From positions 1 through 64,000 of the forward strand of contig JAIYDC010000138.1 of the NCBI GenBank assembly GCA_027487685.1: a DNA stretch of 64,000 bases, read 5' to 3'. Below are positions 25,164 to 34,317 of this stretch, in pieces (the first letter of the stretch is position 1; each line of letters begins with the position of its first letter). Below the pieces are notes generated by a model. The model was not told where the DNA came from. It ran no database searches and saw nothing but the letters and a program-made list of their open reading frames with translations. Position numbers and translations under genes: made by a program. The DNA comes from Pseudomonadota bacterium. GTDB taxonomy: Bacteria; Bdellovibrionota; Bacteriovoracia; Bacteriovoracales; Bacteriovoracaceae.

Positions 25164-26918
25164 TTAACCCCTCAGTGGCGCTGGAACCTTCTCAAGATCA
25201 AGCGCATCGAAATGACTCACCAGAGCTGATTGTGCCATAGTTTCGGATTTTTGCTCCCCATATTTGCGGACGGCGATGGTCTTTTCTTCGATCTCTTTGT
25301 CCCCGAGAACCAGCATGAAAGGAATTTTCCCTGTCTGTGCCTGGCGGGTTTTAAGTCCCATGGACTCATTCCGGTCGTCGACACGGACCCGGAAGCCTTT
25401 CGCGCGTAACTCGCGCTCGAACAACTTGGCAGCTTCGAGGTGTAGTTCGTTTTTCACCGGAATGATCACCGCCTGCTCTGGTGAAAGCCAGAACGGGAAC
25501 GCTCCACCGACATGTTCCAAATAGACTCCGATGAAGCGCTCGAGTGAGCCGAGGAGGGCACGGTGAATTACAACTGGCCGCTCAAGCTCCCCTTTATCGT
25601 TAGTAAACTTCAGGTCGAAGCGTTCAGGAAGTTGGAAGTCGAGCTGGATGGTTCCAAGCTGATGGTAGCGACCGATGGCATCTGCCACCTGGATATCAAT
25701 TTTTGGCCCATAGAAAGCTCCGTCACCCTCGTTGACAAAATACTCCCTGCCGGAGGCATCTAGTGCGGCCTTAAGTGCTGCCTCAGCTTGGTCCCAGGCC
25801 TCGTCGGAACCGACACGCATTTCTGGCCGGGTTGAGAAGCCGATCTTAATCTTCTTGAACTGGAAGTGCTCGTAGCCGATGAAGAACATGTCCATGAGGG
25901 TTTTGATTTCTCCCTGGATTCCGGCGGTGGAGATAAAGATGTGCGCGTCGTCCTGGCAAAAGGTTCTCACTCGGGTGAGACCCGCGACAACACCGGACTT
26001 TTCATAGCGGTGGAGCCTCCCGAAGTCCGCGAACCGAAGTGGAAGATCTCGGTAAGAATAGCGGTGATGGGAGAACATTAACATATGGCACGGGCAGTTC
26101 ATCGGCTTCAGGGCAAACTCGCGCTCGTCGATGTTCGTGAAGTACATATTCTCTTTGTATTTTTCGTAGTGTCCGGAAGTATGCCAAAGGTCAACATCTA
26201 GGACCTGTGGCGTGATGACTTCCTGGTAGTCATAATTTTTGTAGATCCGTCTCATGAAATCAACTAGTCCATTGTAAATCATCGCCCCTTTGGGCATAAA
26301 AAACGGGGACGCAGGTGCCACGGGATCGAAGATGAATAACTCTAACTCCTTCCCAAGCTTCCTATGGTCACGCTTCTTCGCCTCTTCAAGCATTGTGAGG
26401 TGCTCTCGGAGCTCCTCTTTGCTCGAAAAGCATGCGGCATAAATCCGCTGGAGCATAGGCCGTTGCTGATCCCCGCGCCAGTAAGCACCTGCAGTGTGGA
26501 GGAGCTTAAACCACGGCGTCAGCTCTCGGGTAGACTCCACATGGGGGCCGGTACAGAGGTCAAAAAAACTATCTCCCTGAGTGTAATAAGAAATGATCTC
26601 ACCATCAGGAATGTCCCTTATCAGTTCACATTTCAACTTTTGTCCGCGCTCGGCGAACAGCTTCATTGCTTCGTCGCGGTTCACCTCGTGACGAACAACC
26701 GGGGACCCGCGCTTGATAATCTCTTTCATCTTTTCTTCGATGGTCTTTAGGTCATCTTCGGAAAGTTTTTTTTCCATTTCGATATCGTAGTAAAATCCGT
26801 GCTCGATGGTCGGACCGATGCCGAGCTGGACCTTATCGTTAGGGTAAAACTCCATGATCGCCTGGGCCATAAGGTGGGCTGTGGAGTGCCTTAAAGTGTC
26901 TAAATCATACTTGGCCAT
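25164..26918 (-). CDS. thrS: Threonine--tRNA ligase lacking the N-terminal TGS domain
   Basis: Charges tRNA-Thr. The protein is 584 residues instead of about 640 because it begins directly in the editing domain: HSTAHLMAQAIMEFYP (editing His pair) and the second motif CTGPHVEST with its Cys. The class II catalytic core follows (motif 2 region RFADFGRLHRYEKSGV near 300, zinc ligands Cys in MNCPCHML and His, motif 3 HRALLGSLERFIGVYLEH near 470) and then the anticodon-binding domain (IIPVKNELHLEAA...GKIPFMLVLGDKE). TGS-less ThrRS enzymes exist in some bacteria. AAGGA precedes the ATG, so truncation by a wrong start is unlikely. First gene of thrS-ddl-HD-GYP. Confidence 0.96.
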   Translation of the reverse strand: MAKYDLDTLRHSTAHLMAQAIMEFYPNDKVQLGIGPTIEHGFYYDIEMEKKLSEDDLKTIEEKMKEIIKRGSPVVRHEVNRDEAMKLFAERGQKLKCELIRDIPDGEIISYYTQGDSFFDLCTGPHVESTRELTPWFKLLHTAGAYWRGDQQRPMLQRIYAACFSSKEELREHLTMLEEAKKRDHRKLGKELELFIFDPVAPASPFFMPKGAMIYNGLVDFMRRIYKNYDYQEVITPQVLDVDLWHTSGHYEKYKENMYFTNIDEREFALKPMNCPCHMLMFSHHRYSYRDLPLRFADFGRLHRYEKSGVVAGLTRVRTFCQDDAHIFISTAGIQGEIKTLMDMFFIGYEHFQFKKIKIGFSTRPEMRVGSDEAWDQAEAALKAALDASGREYFVNEGDGAFYGPKIDIQVADAIGRYHQLGTIQLDFQLPERFDLKFTNDKGELERPVVIHRALLGSLERFIGVYLEHVGGAFPFWLSPEQAVIIPVKNELHLEAAKLFERELRAKGFRVRVDDRNESMGLKTRQAQTGKIPFMLVLGDKEIEEKTIAVRKYGEQKSETMAQSALVSHFDALDLEKVPAPLRG

Positions 26919-27263
26919 GGAATTGTCCTTTCTCTCGGCAAGGTTTTACGGAACGGTTAAGCTCCTCAACATTACCAACCTAACTTCGTTCAATCAACGA
27001 GTTAGAGCTCACTTAGAATTGAAATCATAGTGCTGTAAGAAAACTAGATTATTCCGGCCAATAATCCAGGGTGCAGGTGAAGGGAATTGGACTCGAGTGA
27101 GTAAAGTCTTACATATCGCAAGTGATTAAAATCCCTTAGTAAAGAGGGTTTCTCGGGGTCATCTTGAGACACTTCTTGCTTTTTTGTCAGGGATGGGGTT
27201 TAACCTCAGATCTGTTGAATTGTAAGATCAGGCTATTCTTACATCACCCTTTAGGAGCTCCTC
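26919..27263. promoter_or_regulatory. Divergent intergenic region with four TGTAAGA sites
   Basis: This 345-base gap separates thrS (minus) from the TPR/winged-helix regulator (plus). It holds four exact copies of TGTAAGA: 27034-27040 and 27221-27227 on the plus strand, 27107-27113 and 27237-27243 on the minus strand. The last two form an inverted pair (7-bp arms, nine-base spacer) ending about 20 bases before the regulator start, where AGGAG serves as ribosome site. About 0.04 copies would be expected by chance in both strands, so a repeated operator is likely. No gene is seen in it. Confidence 0.6.
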
Positions 27264-28523
27264 ATGGAAACCATCCAATCTCCGTCTATCGAAACCATGA
27301 TGACCAGAGCAGTGGTTGACTTAGACAAGGATGACAAGTTTCTCTCCCATCTTCCGATTGACTCCTCCCGTATCGAAGGCCAGGGCCACTACCGCCTCGC
27401 GAAAATTTATTATGACAAAGCTGATTTTGAGAAAGCCGAGGATCATTTCCTTGAGGCACTCAAGCGCACCGAACTTCCGCAGGACGCATTTGCGATGTTC
27501 AAGATCTACGGATTCTTAATCCGGATCTACTCCGAAAGCCTGAATGAGCGCGAGGCAAACAAATATATCCAGCTCTCGTCTGAGCTCGTTGATCAGATCG
27601 TCGGATTTGTTCCCTCTCTCACCGCTGAGTACTTTTACAATGCAGCGGTTGTTAATACTTATCGCGGCGAATTCTCTGAGGCGCAAAAGAATTTTAATCA
27701 GGCCTACCGGAAAGCACAGACCGAGAACGAACCCGAGCTCATGGCAAAGTCGCTCTATGCCATGGCGACGAACGCTTACCAGATGAAGAACTTTCATGAG
27801 ACCATAGTCTATCTGAACCAGCTCAATGAACTTCTGAACATCCTCAAAAAGGGCTACCTCAAGGGGTCGATGCATCTTCTCTGGGGGAATGCCCTGAGAG
27901 AGCTTGGCGAGTATGCGAACTCTCTCGGCCAGTATGACCTTGCGATGAAGCTTCTCCACTCAAAGCGCTGCTGGAACATGCATAACTACGTTCTCTTGAA
28001 CAAAGGGATCTCGCTCAAGAAGATGGGTGAGTTCTCAAAAGCACTTTTGCTTTTTGGTCTCGCACAGAACTCCCTGGACGATGACTACTACAAGCGCCTT
28101 CAGCAGCTAATCCTGATGGAAGTTGAGGACGTTAATGACTCCTCGGTTGACCTCTATCTCGATCGACATAACCGAGTGATTCACGAAAAAGCCCTCGGAG
28201 TCATCGACTTCAAGCACCGGTTCGTTCTCCTTGAGATCCTTTTCTTGTTGGCGCAGACGCCGGGAACTTACTATAATAAGGAAGACCTTGCGAAAATGAT
28301 CTGGAAGGATGAGTACAATCCACTGATCCACGATAAGCTGATTTATACCTCGATCAGCCGGCTCAGGAAACTGATTGAGCCGAAGGGAATCAAGCGGCAG
28401 TACATCCTTCGTGGCAAAGATGGTTATACTTTTAATCCCCGTGTAAACGCCCGTTTCCATAAAGAGAACGAAGTTGTTAAGCAGAAGAATATTGCGAATA
28501 TTGAGATTAGTTCTCCCGTTTAA
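27264..28523 (+). CDS. TPR-repeat protein with C-terminal OmpR/PhoB-type DNA-binding domain
   Basis: A probable transcription regulator of 419 residues with unusual order. Residues about 25-310 are helical TPR-like repeats (YRLAKIYYDKADFEKAEDHFLEAL, YNAAVVNTYRGEFSEAQKNFNQAY and LLNKGISLKKMGEFSKALLLFGLA). Residues about 315-405 carry a winged helix: FKHRFVLLEILFLLAQTPGTYYNKEDLAKMIWKDEYN, TSISRLRKLIEP and YILRGKDGYTFNP, the recognition-helix and wing pattern of the PhoB family. There is no receiver domain, so control would be by ligand or protein binding to the TPRs. AGGAG precedes ATG. The upstream region has four TGTAAGA sites, suggesting autoregulation. The next gene overlaps its 3' end. Confidence 0.85.
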   Translation: METIQSPSIETMMTRAVVDLDKDDKFLSHLPIDSSRIEGQGHYRLAKIYYDKADFEKAEDHFLEALKRTELPQDAFAMFKIYGFLIRIYSESLNEREANKYIQLSSELVDQIVGFVPSLTAEYFYNAAVVNTYRGEFSEAQKNFNQAYRKAQTENEPELMAKSLYAMATNAYQMKNFHETIVYLNQLNELLNILKKGYLKGSMHLLWGNALRELGEYANSLGQYDLAMKLLHSKRCWNMHNYVLLNKGISLKKMGEFSKALLLFGLAQNSLDDDYYKRLQQLILMEVEDVNDSSVDLYLDRHNRVIHEKALGVIDFKHRFVLLEILFLLAQTPGTYYNKEDLAKMIWKDEYNPLIHDKLIYTSISRLRKLIEPKGIKRQYILRGKDGYTFNPRVNARFHKENEVVKQKNIANIEISSPV

Positions 28524-29085
28524 TCTTCTTGTTGGAGGAGCCCTGGCGGCGAATGTCGTATCCTCAGACCGGTTTCTCTTAAAAATTCTTGATCGAAGCG
28601 TGTCACTTCAGGACATCACTTACCAGCAGAGAAATCTTGAAGCTTTGCGGTGCATTTACAATGACTCCGTTGTCGTCCAGTTTCTGGGGCCCTCTTTCGT
28701 CAAAGGTGTGGGCGACTTCATCCTTGGCTTTCCTTTGGGTGATGATGAGGCGCGAAAGTACCTGCATAGTCAAGAGCCACTCCTTAAGCAGATTCGTTAT
28801 TTTTTCAAACTCTTGCGTTACTCAGAAGATCAGCGTACCGACGTTTCTTTCAAGCTCAAGAAACTCATCCGTGCTAGTGCCAAAGAGAACAAGTGCAACA
28901 AAGATGTTCTTTACAATAGATCTCTTAAGACCAACTTCATCTCACTGCTTGAAACCGAGCTCTACCTGCGAACTCGTTATGGAAATCAACTTAAGGTCAA
29001 CCAGCCGTTCGATGTCGTCAGACCCTCGATCGAGCTCTTCATCGAGTCTCTCGATAAGCAGTTCACTCATGAGTATTATTGGTAA
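28501..29085 (+). CDS. Secreted protein of unknown function overlapping the regulator gene
   Basis: A protein of about 194 residues I do not recognise. The frame opens at TTG 28474; TTG at 28501 gives a tidy signal peptide (MRLVLPFNLLVGGALA) and is preferred, but no ATG is available and the ribosome site (AGAAG) is weak. The mature part is helical and charged: DRSVSLQDITYQQRNLEALRCIYNDS resembles the short helical part that opens SurA-like periplasmic proteins only vaguely, with two Cys (RCIY, NKCN). Overlap with the regulator (stop 28523) and with the following GNAT gene implies one transcript. Start uncertain. Confidence 0.62.
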   Translation: MRLVLPFNLLVGGALAANVVSSDRFLLKILDRSVSLQDITYQQRNLEALRCIYNDSVVVQFLGPSFVKGVGDFILGFPLGDDEARKYLHSQEPLLKQIRYFFKLLRYSEDQRTDVSFKLKKLIRASAKENKCNKDVLYNRSLKTNFISLLETELYLRTRYGNQLKVNQPFDVVRPSIELFIESLDKQFTHEYYW

Positions 29086-29515
29086 ACTCGCTGGGCCCGA
29101 GGCTCCCTGCTCCGAGGTCACTTCACTTGACTGTGAGCTTTTTCCAAGACCTTGGAACTTGGAGCAGTGGGGATCACTCTCTAGAGACAGATTTTTGCTT
29201 TTCACTTGGAGGAGTCAGGAGTCACGCCTCCTAGGATTTGCGCTTTACGGTGTCGCCCCCGGTGATGACGTTGCACATTTGTACAAGATTCTCTTGCGCC
29301 CTGAGTACAGAGGCATGGGGGAGGCCAAGGCCTTCTGGTTGGCCATCACAGAAAGACTTCGAGGCCGGGGTTATGCGAGTGTTTATCTAGAGGTTGAAAG
29401 CCTAAACCACGTAGCTATTCGATTCTATGAACGCGCTGGGTTCCGCCACCTACGAAGGGTCAGGTCTTATTACTCCGATGGGGGTGACGCTTTAATGATG
29501 AATTTAACGCTGTGA
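29069..29515 (+). CDS. GNAT family N-acetyltransferase (RimI-like)
   Basis: Acetyl-CoA-dependent N-acetyltransferase of 148 residues. The acetyl-CoA-binding segment ILLRPEYRGMGEAKAFW (the R/QxxGxG/A loop is present as RGMGEA) and the C-terminal EVESLNHVAIRFYERAGFRHLRRVRSYY are typical of RimI-type GNATs. The same frame is open back to 28589, but that part lies entirely over the preceding gene; ATG at 29069 gives the usual family length. The acceptor (ribosomal protein, peptide or small molecule) cannot be told. Confidence 0.85.
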   Translation: MSIIGKLAGPEAPCSEVTSLDCELFPRPWNLEQWGSLSRDRFLLFTWRSQESRLLGFALYGVAPGDDVAHLYKILLRPEYRGMGEAKAFWLAITERLRGRGYASVYLEVESLNHVAIRFYERAGFRHLRRVRSYYSDGGDALMMNLTL

Positions 29516-29533
29516 AAGAAAGGTCTTTAAAAA

Positions 29534-29562
29534 TTGCACTTTTGAATCAGTTTTGTTATTAC
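29534..29562 (+). promoter_or_regulatory. Candidate sigma-70-type promoter for rimP-nusA operon
   Basis: TTGCAC (29534-29539), a 17-base spacer and TATTAC (29557-29562) lie in the gap between the GNAT gene and rimP. The -10 matches only four of six consensus bases. Position and spacing are right; no experimental support. Confidence 0.3.
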
Positions 29563-29638
29563 TATGGCCTGTCTTAGATTTCGTTATTAGCGGTTAGGGT
29601 GGATTTTTCCTCCCTTTTTTTTTATGGGCCCCGGGAAC

Positions 29639-30163
29639 ATGGATATCAATCAAGAGCGATCTGGTCTAGAGAAAAAGTTCTACCACCTGTGCGACCCTGT
29701 CGTGCAGGAAGCGGGCTACAGACTCTATGATCTTGAGTATGTTTCTACTCAGAAACTCGTTCGACTTTATATTCAAGATCCTCGAACTGGCTCGGCGCTG
29801 ATCGAAGACTGTGTGAAGGTGGACAACGCCCTCACTGAGCCTTTCGAGAAAGAGACCTGGATTCCGGAGGACGTCGTTCTTGAGGTCTCATCACCCGGAG
29901 TCTACCGCCATATGGCCAACCTTGAACACTTCAAGATGAGCATCGGCGAGTATGTCGCCGTAGTTGTCATGGGTCAGCTGACGGATGATCAAATCGCAAA
30001 CGCTCCTAAGGGGATCAAGGGCGAGAAGAAATTCCGAGGCAAGCTCATTGAGGCCACAGCAGAGACCTTTAGCATTGAAGTTAAGAGTTTTCCCCTCGTC
30101 CTGTCTTATAAGCAGGTCAAGAAAGTTAATTTAGATCCCGATTTAAAATCGGTGAAAGAATAA
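29639..30163 (+). CDS. rimP: Ribosome maturation factor RimP
   Basis: Assists 30S subunit maturation. The product of 174 residues shows the N-terminal alpha/beta domain (LEKKFYHLCDPVVQEAGYRLYDLEYV, LVRLYIQDP, IEDCVKVDNALTEPF and VVLEVSSPGVYRHM) and the C-terminal SH3-like domain (FRGKLIEATAETFSIEV...LSYKQVKKVNL). Residues between about 115 and 130 are a loop longer than in E. coli. An ATG at 29624 is an alternative start; neither has a strong ribosome site, and I prefer 29639 for lacking the T-run directly upstream. The order rimP-nusA-infB-rbfA-truB is the conserved bacterial operon. Confidence 0.92.
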   Translation: MDINQERSGLEKKFYHLCDPVVQEAGYRLYDLEYVSTQKLVRLYIQDPRTGSALIEDCVKVDNALTEPFEKETWIPEDVVLEVSSPGVYRHMANLEHFKMSIGEYVAVVVMGQLTDDQIANAPKGIKGEKKFRGKLIEATAETFSIEVKSFPLVLSYKQVKKVNLDPDLKSVKE

Positions 30164-30174
30164 GGAGAGTATTA

Positions 30175-31590
30175 GTGAACTTTTCAGAGTTAAGCCGAGT
30201 CATAGAGCAGTTAGGTAAAGACCGCGGCATCAAGAAAGATGTCGTTGTGGGTGCTATTGAACAAGCTTTCCTTGTTACCGCTAGAAAGAAATTCGGAATC
30301 CAGGGTGAGTACGAAGCCCGCTACAATGAAGAAGATGGCGAAGTAGAAATCTTCCAGTATAAAAATGTCGTCGATAAAGTTCGTGACTCTATTGTCGAAA
30401 TCGACTTCGAATCGGCCAAAAAGCTAGACGAAGGTTGCGAACTTGGGGACCAGCTTGGTCTTAAGATCGAAAATCCGGGCTTCTCTCGGGTCGACATTCA
30501 GACGGCTAAGCAGATTATTTTCCAGAAAGTCCGGGACGCGGAAAGAGATATCCTTTTCTCTGAGTTTAAGCACCGTGAGGGAGACCTTGTGACGGGTATC
30601 GCTCGCCGCTTCGAGAAAGGCAATGTGGTTATCGATCTCGGAAAGTCCGATGCGATTCTCCCTAAGAAAGAGATCATCTTCGGCGAATCTTTCAAGCCGG
30701 GTGACCGCATCCAGGCTTACCTTTCAGACGTTGTCATGACCAACCGTGGGCCAGAAATTCGCCTGACTAGAACGTCACCCATGTTCCTCGTTAAACTCTT
30801 CGAAGTTGAGGTTCCGGAAATAGCTGATGGGACGATCGAGGTGAAGGCAGCGGCCCGGGAGCCGGGCCACCGAGCGAAGATCGCCGTTATGACTAAGGAT
30901 CGAGATATCGACCCAGTAGGTGCCTGCGTTGGTATGAAGGGATCTCGGGTACAAAATATCGTCAATGAGCTCCAGGGCGAGAAGATCGACATTGTCCGAT
31001 GGAACGAAGACACAGAGACTTTTGCGCGCTCGTCTCTCGCTCCGGCCGAGATCCAGTCCGTTAACCTGAACCACGATGAGCATGTTATTGACGTTATTGT
31101 CGAAGATGATCAGCTTTCTCTGGCCATCGGTCGCCGGGGTCAGAACGTCCGTCTTGCCGCTATGCTTACGGGCTGGAAAATCAATATCATCTCAAAGGTC
31201 AAGCTTCAGGAGCGGATCAAACTCGCTGTTGAGAATCTTGTTCAGCTGCCTAATGTCTCCGAAGCGACGGCACAAGTCCTCGTTCAGAAAGGCATCATGT
31301 CAATCGTTGACCTCTCGGCCGCAACTGCGGAAGATGTTGCCCGCTATCTCGGTAAATCCGTCGCTGATGCAAAGCTTATGGTAGAAACGGCTGCAGGCGC
31401 TTTGGAAGATGCGAACATTAAGTCCGACCTTGAAGAGGGAGCAGAGATAATCTCGGCTTCTGCGGTTCCAAATCAGAGCGGCTTTAAGCGCTCTGAACGA
31501 AGTGAAACCCGCAAGGGTGACGACGTTTCGAAGTTCTCCGAAGCTGAGCGCAGGCTTCGCGAAGAACTTGCTGCGTTTAAGTTAAAGTAA
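30175..31590 (+). CDS. nusA: Transcription termination/antitermination factor NusA
   Basis: RNA polymerase-binding elongation factor. The start is GTG at 30175 with AAGGAG ten bases ahead. Of 471 residues, 1-125 are the N-terminal RNAP-binding domain, about 130-200 the S1 domain (GDLVTGIARRFEKGNVVIDLGKSDAILPKKE), then KH1 and KH2 (VGACVGMKGSRVQNIVNELQGEKIDIVRW and AIGRRGQNVRLAAMLTGWKI), followed by a helical AR-like part with a helix-hairpin segment and a charged tail. It sits in the standard rimP-nusA-infB order, 11 bases after rimP. Confidence 0.96.
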   Translation: MNFSELSRVIEQLGKDRGIKKDVVVGAIEQAFLVTARKKFGIQGEYEARYNEEDGEVEIFQYKNVVDKVRDSIVEIDFESAKKLDEGCELGDQLGLKIENPGFSRVDIQTAKQIIFQKVRDAERDILFSEFKHREGDLVTGIARRFEKGNVVIDLGKSDAILPKKEIIFGESFKPGDRIQAYLSDVVMTNRGPEIRLTRTSPMFLVKLFEVEVPEIADGTIEVKAAAREPGHRAKIAVMTKDRDIDPVGACVGMKGSRVQNIVNELQGEKIDIVRWNEDTETFARSSLAPAEIQSVNLNHDEHVIDVIVEDDQLSLAIGRRGQNVRLAAMLTGWKINIISKVKLQERIKLAVENLVQLPNVSEATAQVLVQKGIMSIVDLSAATAEDVARYLGKSVADAKLMVETAAGALEDANIKSDLEEGAEIISASAVPNQSGFKRSERSETRKGDDVSKFSEAERRLREELAAFKLK

Positions 31591-31635
31591 AAGATAATAA
31601 GTTATTTGGTGATGAAGCTATAATCGGAGAAAAGA

Positions 31636-34308
31636 ATGGCAAAAAAAGTTTACGAACTTGCCAGTGAGATTGGAGTTGGGGCCCTCGACCTTGTCGAAAA
31701 GCTCAAGGGAATGGGGTTTAACGTCAGGAACCACATGGCGAGCCTCACTGACGAGGAAGTTGTCAAGGCCAGGTCGGCTTACGAGACCCCTGAGAAGAAG
31801 TCTCCTCCGGTCAAGAAGGCCGTGGTGCGAAAAGTCGTCAAAAAAGATGCTCCGGGCAATGAAGAAGTTGTTCCTCCTGTAGTGATTGAAGAGGCTCCCG
31901 AAGTACCGGTGACAGCTAAGGTTGCCGCACCGGAAGTCGCTGGAAGCGCACCGGTCGAGGTGCAAGCCGACGACAAGCCGAAGTTAGTCACAGTAAAACG
32001 TAAGACTAAGGCTCAGAAAGAAGAGGAAGATAAGCGCGCAGTTGAAGCTAGAGAAGAAGCTCATGCCGCTGCAGAGAGAGCTGCGATTGAGCAGGCCGCC
32101 CGGGCCGCTCAGGCCGATCAGCCAAGGCCCGCGACAGCCTTCAATACCACCCAGAAAATCCGCGACCCTAACAAAGACTACTACGAAGAAAAGCGGCACT
32201 CCTTTACTCCGATCTTTGTGCCCGAAGAAAAGAAGAAAGAAGAGCCAGGAAGACCTGGAGAGAATCGCCTCCAACCTCGCAGACCTCTTGATGAGCCTGT
32301 TGAAACCGAGGAAGAGAAAGATAAGAAGCGGATGGGTGACCTTGCGGCTGCCGTCAAAAAAGGCGTTGGTGCCGGTAAACGCGATCTAACGGTTATCCGT
32401 GCCGATGAAGAGCTCAAGTACGCGACCGCTCTGGTTGGAAAAGCAATCTACACACCAGCAAAGAAGAAAAAAGTGTACACTGGACCGACTCAGAAAACGG
32501 TACTCACCGAGATTAAAGAATCGAAGCGGTTTATTACGATTAACGGCATTGTCACCGCCGAAAATCTGGCGGAGAAGCTTAGCGTGAAGTTCGACTCCTT
32601 CATTAACCGTCTTCTTGAGATAAATCTCCTGGTCAGGCCCGATGACTACATCGGTGTGAAACTCGCGAGTCACATTGCCGCCCTCTATAATTACCGAGTT
32701 GAAGACGTCGCCTTCAAGGAAGATGAAGTTCTCGACAAAAAGGAAGGCGAGGACAAGAGTGTCTTCCCGGTCCGAAACCCGATCATTACCATCATGGGTC
32801 ACGTTGACCATGGTAAGACCTCGCTCCTCGATTATATCCGCAAAGCCAAAGTAGCAAGCGGTGAGGCCGGAGGAATTACTCAGCACATCGGCGCGTACTC
32901 TGTTCCTGTTAAGAATTCTATCCTGACGTTTTTAGATACTCCTGGTCACGCTGCTTTTGCGGCCATGCGCCAGCGGGGTGCTAACGTTACTGACATTGTT
33001 GTCCTCGTTGTTGCCGCGGATGATGGTGTTATGCCTCAGACAGTTGAGTCGATACGGTTTTGTAAAAACGCAGGCGTGCCTATCATTGTTGCCGTTAATA
33101 AGATTGATAAGCCGTCAGCGAATCCTGATAAGGTTAAGCAAGGTTTAACCGAGTTTGAACTCCTTCCCGAGGATTGGGGTGGATCAACTCAGTACGTCCA
33201 TGTTTCCGCCCTCACCGGTGCGGGTGTTGACAGCCTTTTGGAAGCGATTCAGCTTCAAGCCGAGATTATGGAGCTCCGTGAGAATCCGATTGGACCTGCT
33301 GAAGGTGTTGTGATCGAATCGAAGATTGAGGTAGGGCGTGGGCCTGTCGCAACGATTTTGATCCAAAAGGGTACCCTGACTAAAGGGGATGCAATCGTCG
33401 TAGGAGAAACCTCCGGTCGTGCACGATCGCTTATGGATTTTGCAGGGAAAATGCTCAATTCCGCCGGGCCTTCTACCCCGATTCAGATCCTGGGTCTTGA
33501 AACCGTTCCTTCACCAGGGGATATTCTCAACGTTGTTAAGAATGAACGGGAAGCTGCGAAGATCGTTGACAACAGAATCAACGACCGGAAAGAACTTGAA
33601 AACACCACGATTGAGGCCAAGAAGGTGTCCCTTGAGGACTTCTTTGCGAGCGCTCAAAATAACTCAGAAGCTGAGAAGAAAGTTCTTAAGCTCGTCATTC
33701 GCTCCGATGTTCAGGGGTCCTTTGAGGCGATCCGATCAGCGGTTCAACAGCTTGGGAATAGCGAAGTCTCGGTTGAGGTTATCGCTGGAGGCGTAGGTGC
33801 CATCACGGATAATGACGTTAACCTGGCAGCTTCGACCAAGGGCTTTATCTTCGGCTTTAACATGCGGCCGGTGACAACTGCTCGACGAATTGCCGAAGAA
33901 AAGGGCGTCGACATCAAGACCTATTCGATCATTTATGAACTCATCAATGATGTGACTCTTGCCCTTGAAGGCATGCTCACTCCAGAAAGAGTCGAGAAGT
34001 ATATTGGACGCGCGCAAGTCCGCAATACATTCTCCATCCCAAAGGCGGGAACAATCGCTGGTACGGCAGTTGTAGATGGGAAGATCGAGCGCGGATGCAA
34101 CATCCGTCTCCTCCGCGATGGAAAAATAATCTACGACGGCAAGCTCTCGACGCTTAAGCGCTTCAAGGATGATGTTAAGGAAGTTAAAAACGGTTACGAG
34201 TGTGGTATGTCGCTTGAGAACTTTAATGACATAAAGGTAGAAGATTTGATCGAAGCCTACGTCATGGAAGAGAAGAAGCGTACCCTTATCTCTGACGCCA
34301 CTCTCTAA
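31636..34308 (+). CDS. infB: Translation initiation factor IF-2
   Basis: GTPase that delivers initiator tRNA to the 30S subunit. The 890-residue chain has the N-terminal IF2N helix-turn (VYELASEIGVGALDLVEKLKGMGFNVRNHM), an Ala/Lys/Glu-rich linker of about 250 residues, a second IF2N-like domain (about 300-355), then the G domain: GHVDHGKT (388-395), DTPGHA, and NKIDKP, followed by domains II-IV with the formyl-Met-binding C2 domain. CGGAGAAAAGA precedes ATG. The low-complexity linker is variable in the family. Confidence 0.97.
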   Translation: MAKKVYELASEIGVGALDLVEKLKGMGFNVRNHMASLTDEEVVKARSAYETPEKKSPPVKKAVVRKVVKKDAPGNEEVVPPVVIEEAPEVPVTAKVAAPEVAGSAPVEVQADDKPKLVTVKRKTKAQKEEEDKRAVEAREEAHAAAERAAIEQAARAAQADQPRPATAFNTTQKIRDPNKDYYEEKRHSFTPIFVPEEKKKEEPGRPGENRLQPRRPLDEPVETEEEKDKKRMGDLAAAVKKGVGAGKRDLTVIRADEELKYATALVGKAIYTPAKKKKVYTGPTQKTVLTEIKESKRFITINGIVTAENLAEKLSVKFDSFINRLLEINLLVRPDDYIGVKLASHIAALYNYRVEDVAFKEDEVLDKKEGEDKSVFPVRNPIITIMGHVDHGKTSLLDYIRKAKVASGEAGGITQHIGAYSVPVKNSILTFLDTPGHAAFAAMRQRGANVTDIVVLVVAADDGVMPQTVESIRFCKNAGVPIIVAVNKIDKPSANPDKVKQGLTEFELLPEDWGGSTQYVHVSALTGAGVDSLLEAIQLQAEIMELRENPIGPAEGVVIESKIEVGRGPVATILIQKGTLTKGDAIVVGETSGRARSLMDFAGKMLNSAGPSTPIQILGLETVPSPGDILNVVKNEREAAKIVDNRINDRKELENTTIEAKKVSLEDFFASAQNNSEAEKKVLKLVIRSDVQGSFEAIRSAVQQLGNSEVSVEVIAGGVGAITDNDVNLAASTKGFIFGFNMRPVTTARRIAEEKGVDIKTYSIIYELINDVTLALEGMLTPERVEKYIGRAQVRNTFSIPKAGTIAGTAVVDGKIERGCNIRLLRDGKIIYDGKLSTLKRFKDDVKEVKNGYECGMSLENFNDIKVEDLIEAYVMEEKKRTLISDATL

Positions 34309-34317
34309 GGATCATTT

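Noticed and set aside
26919-27263. T-box or other riboswitch ahead of thrS
   Set aside because: No specifier/antiterminator pattern or terminator hairpin seen; ribosome site AAGGA is unobstructed.
28589-29068. 160-codon N-terminal extension of the GNAT gene
   Set aside because: Overlaps the secreted-protein gene in another frame; Ser/Arg-rich shadow composition, and GNAT homology begins after 29069.
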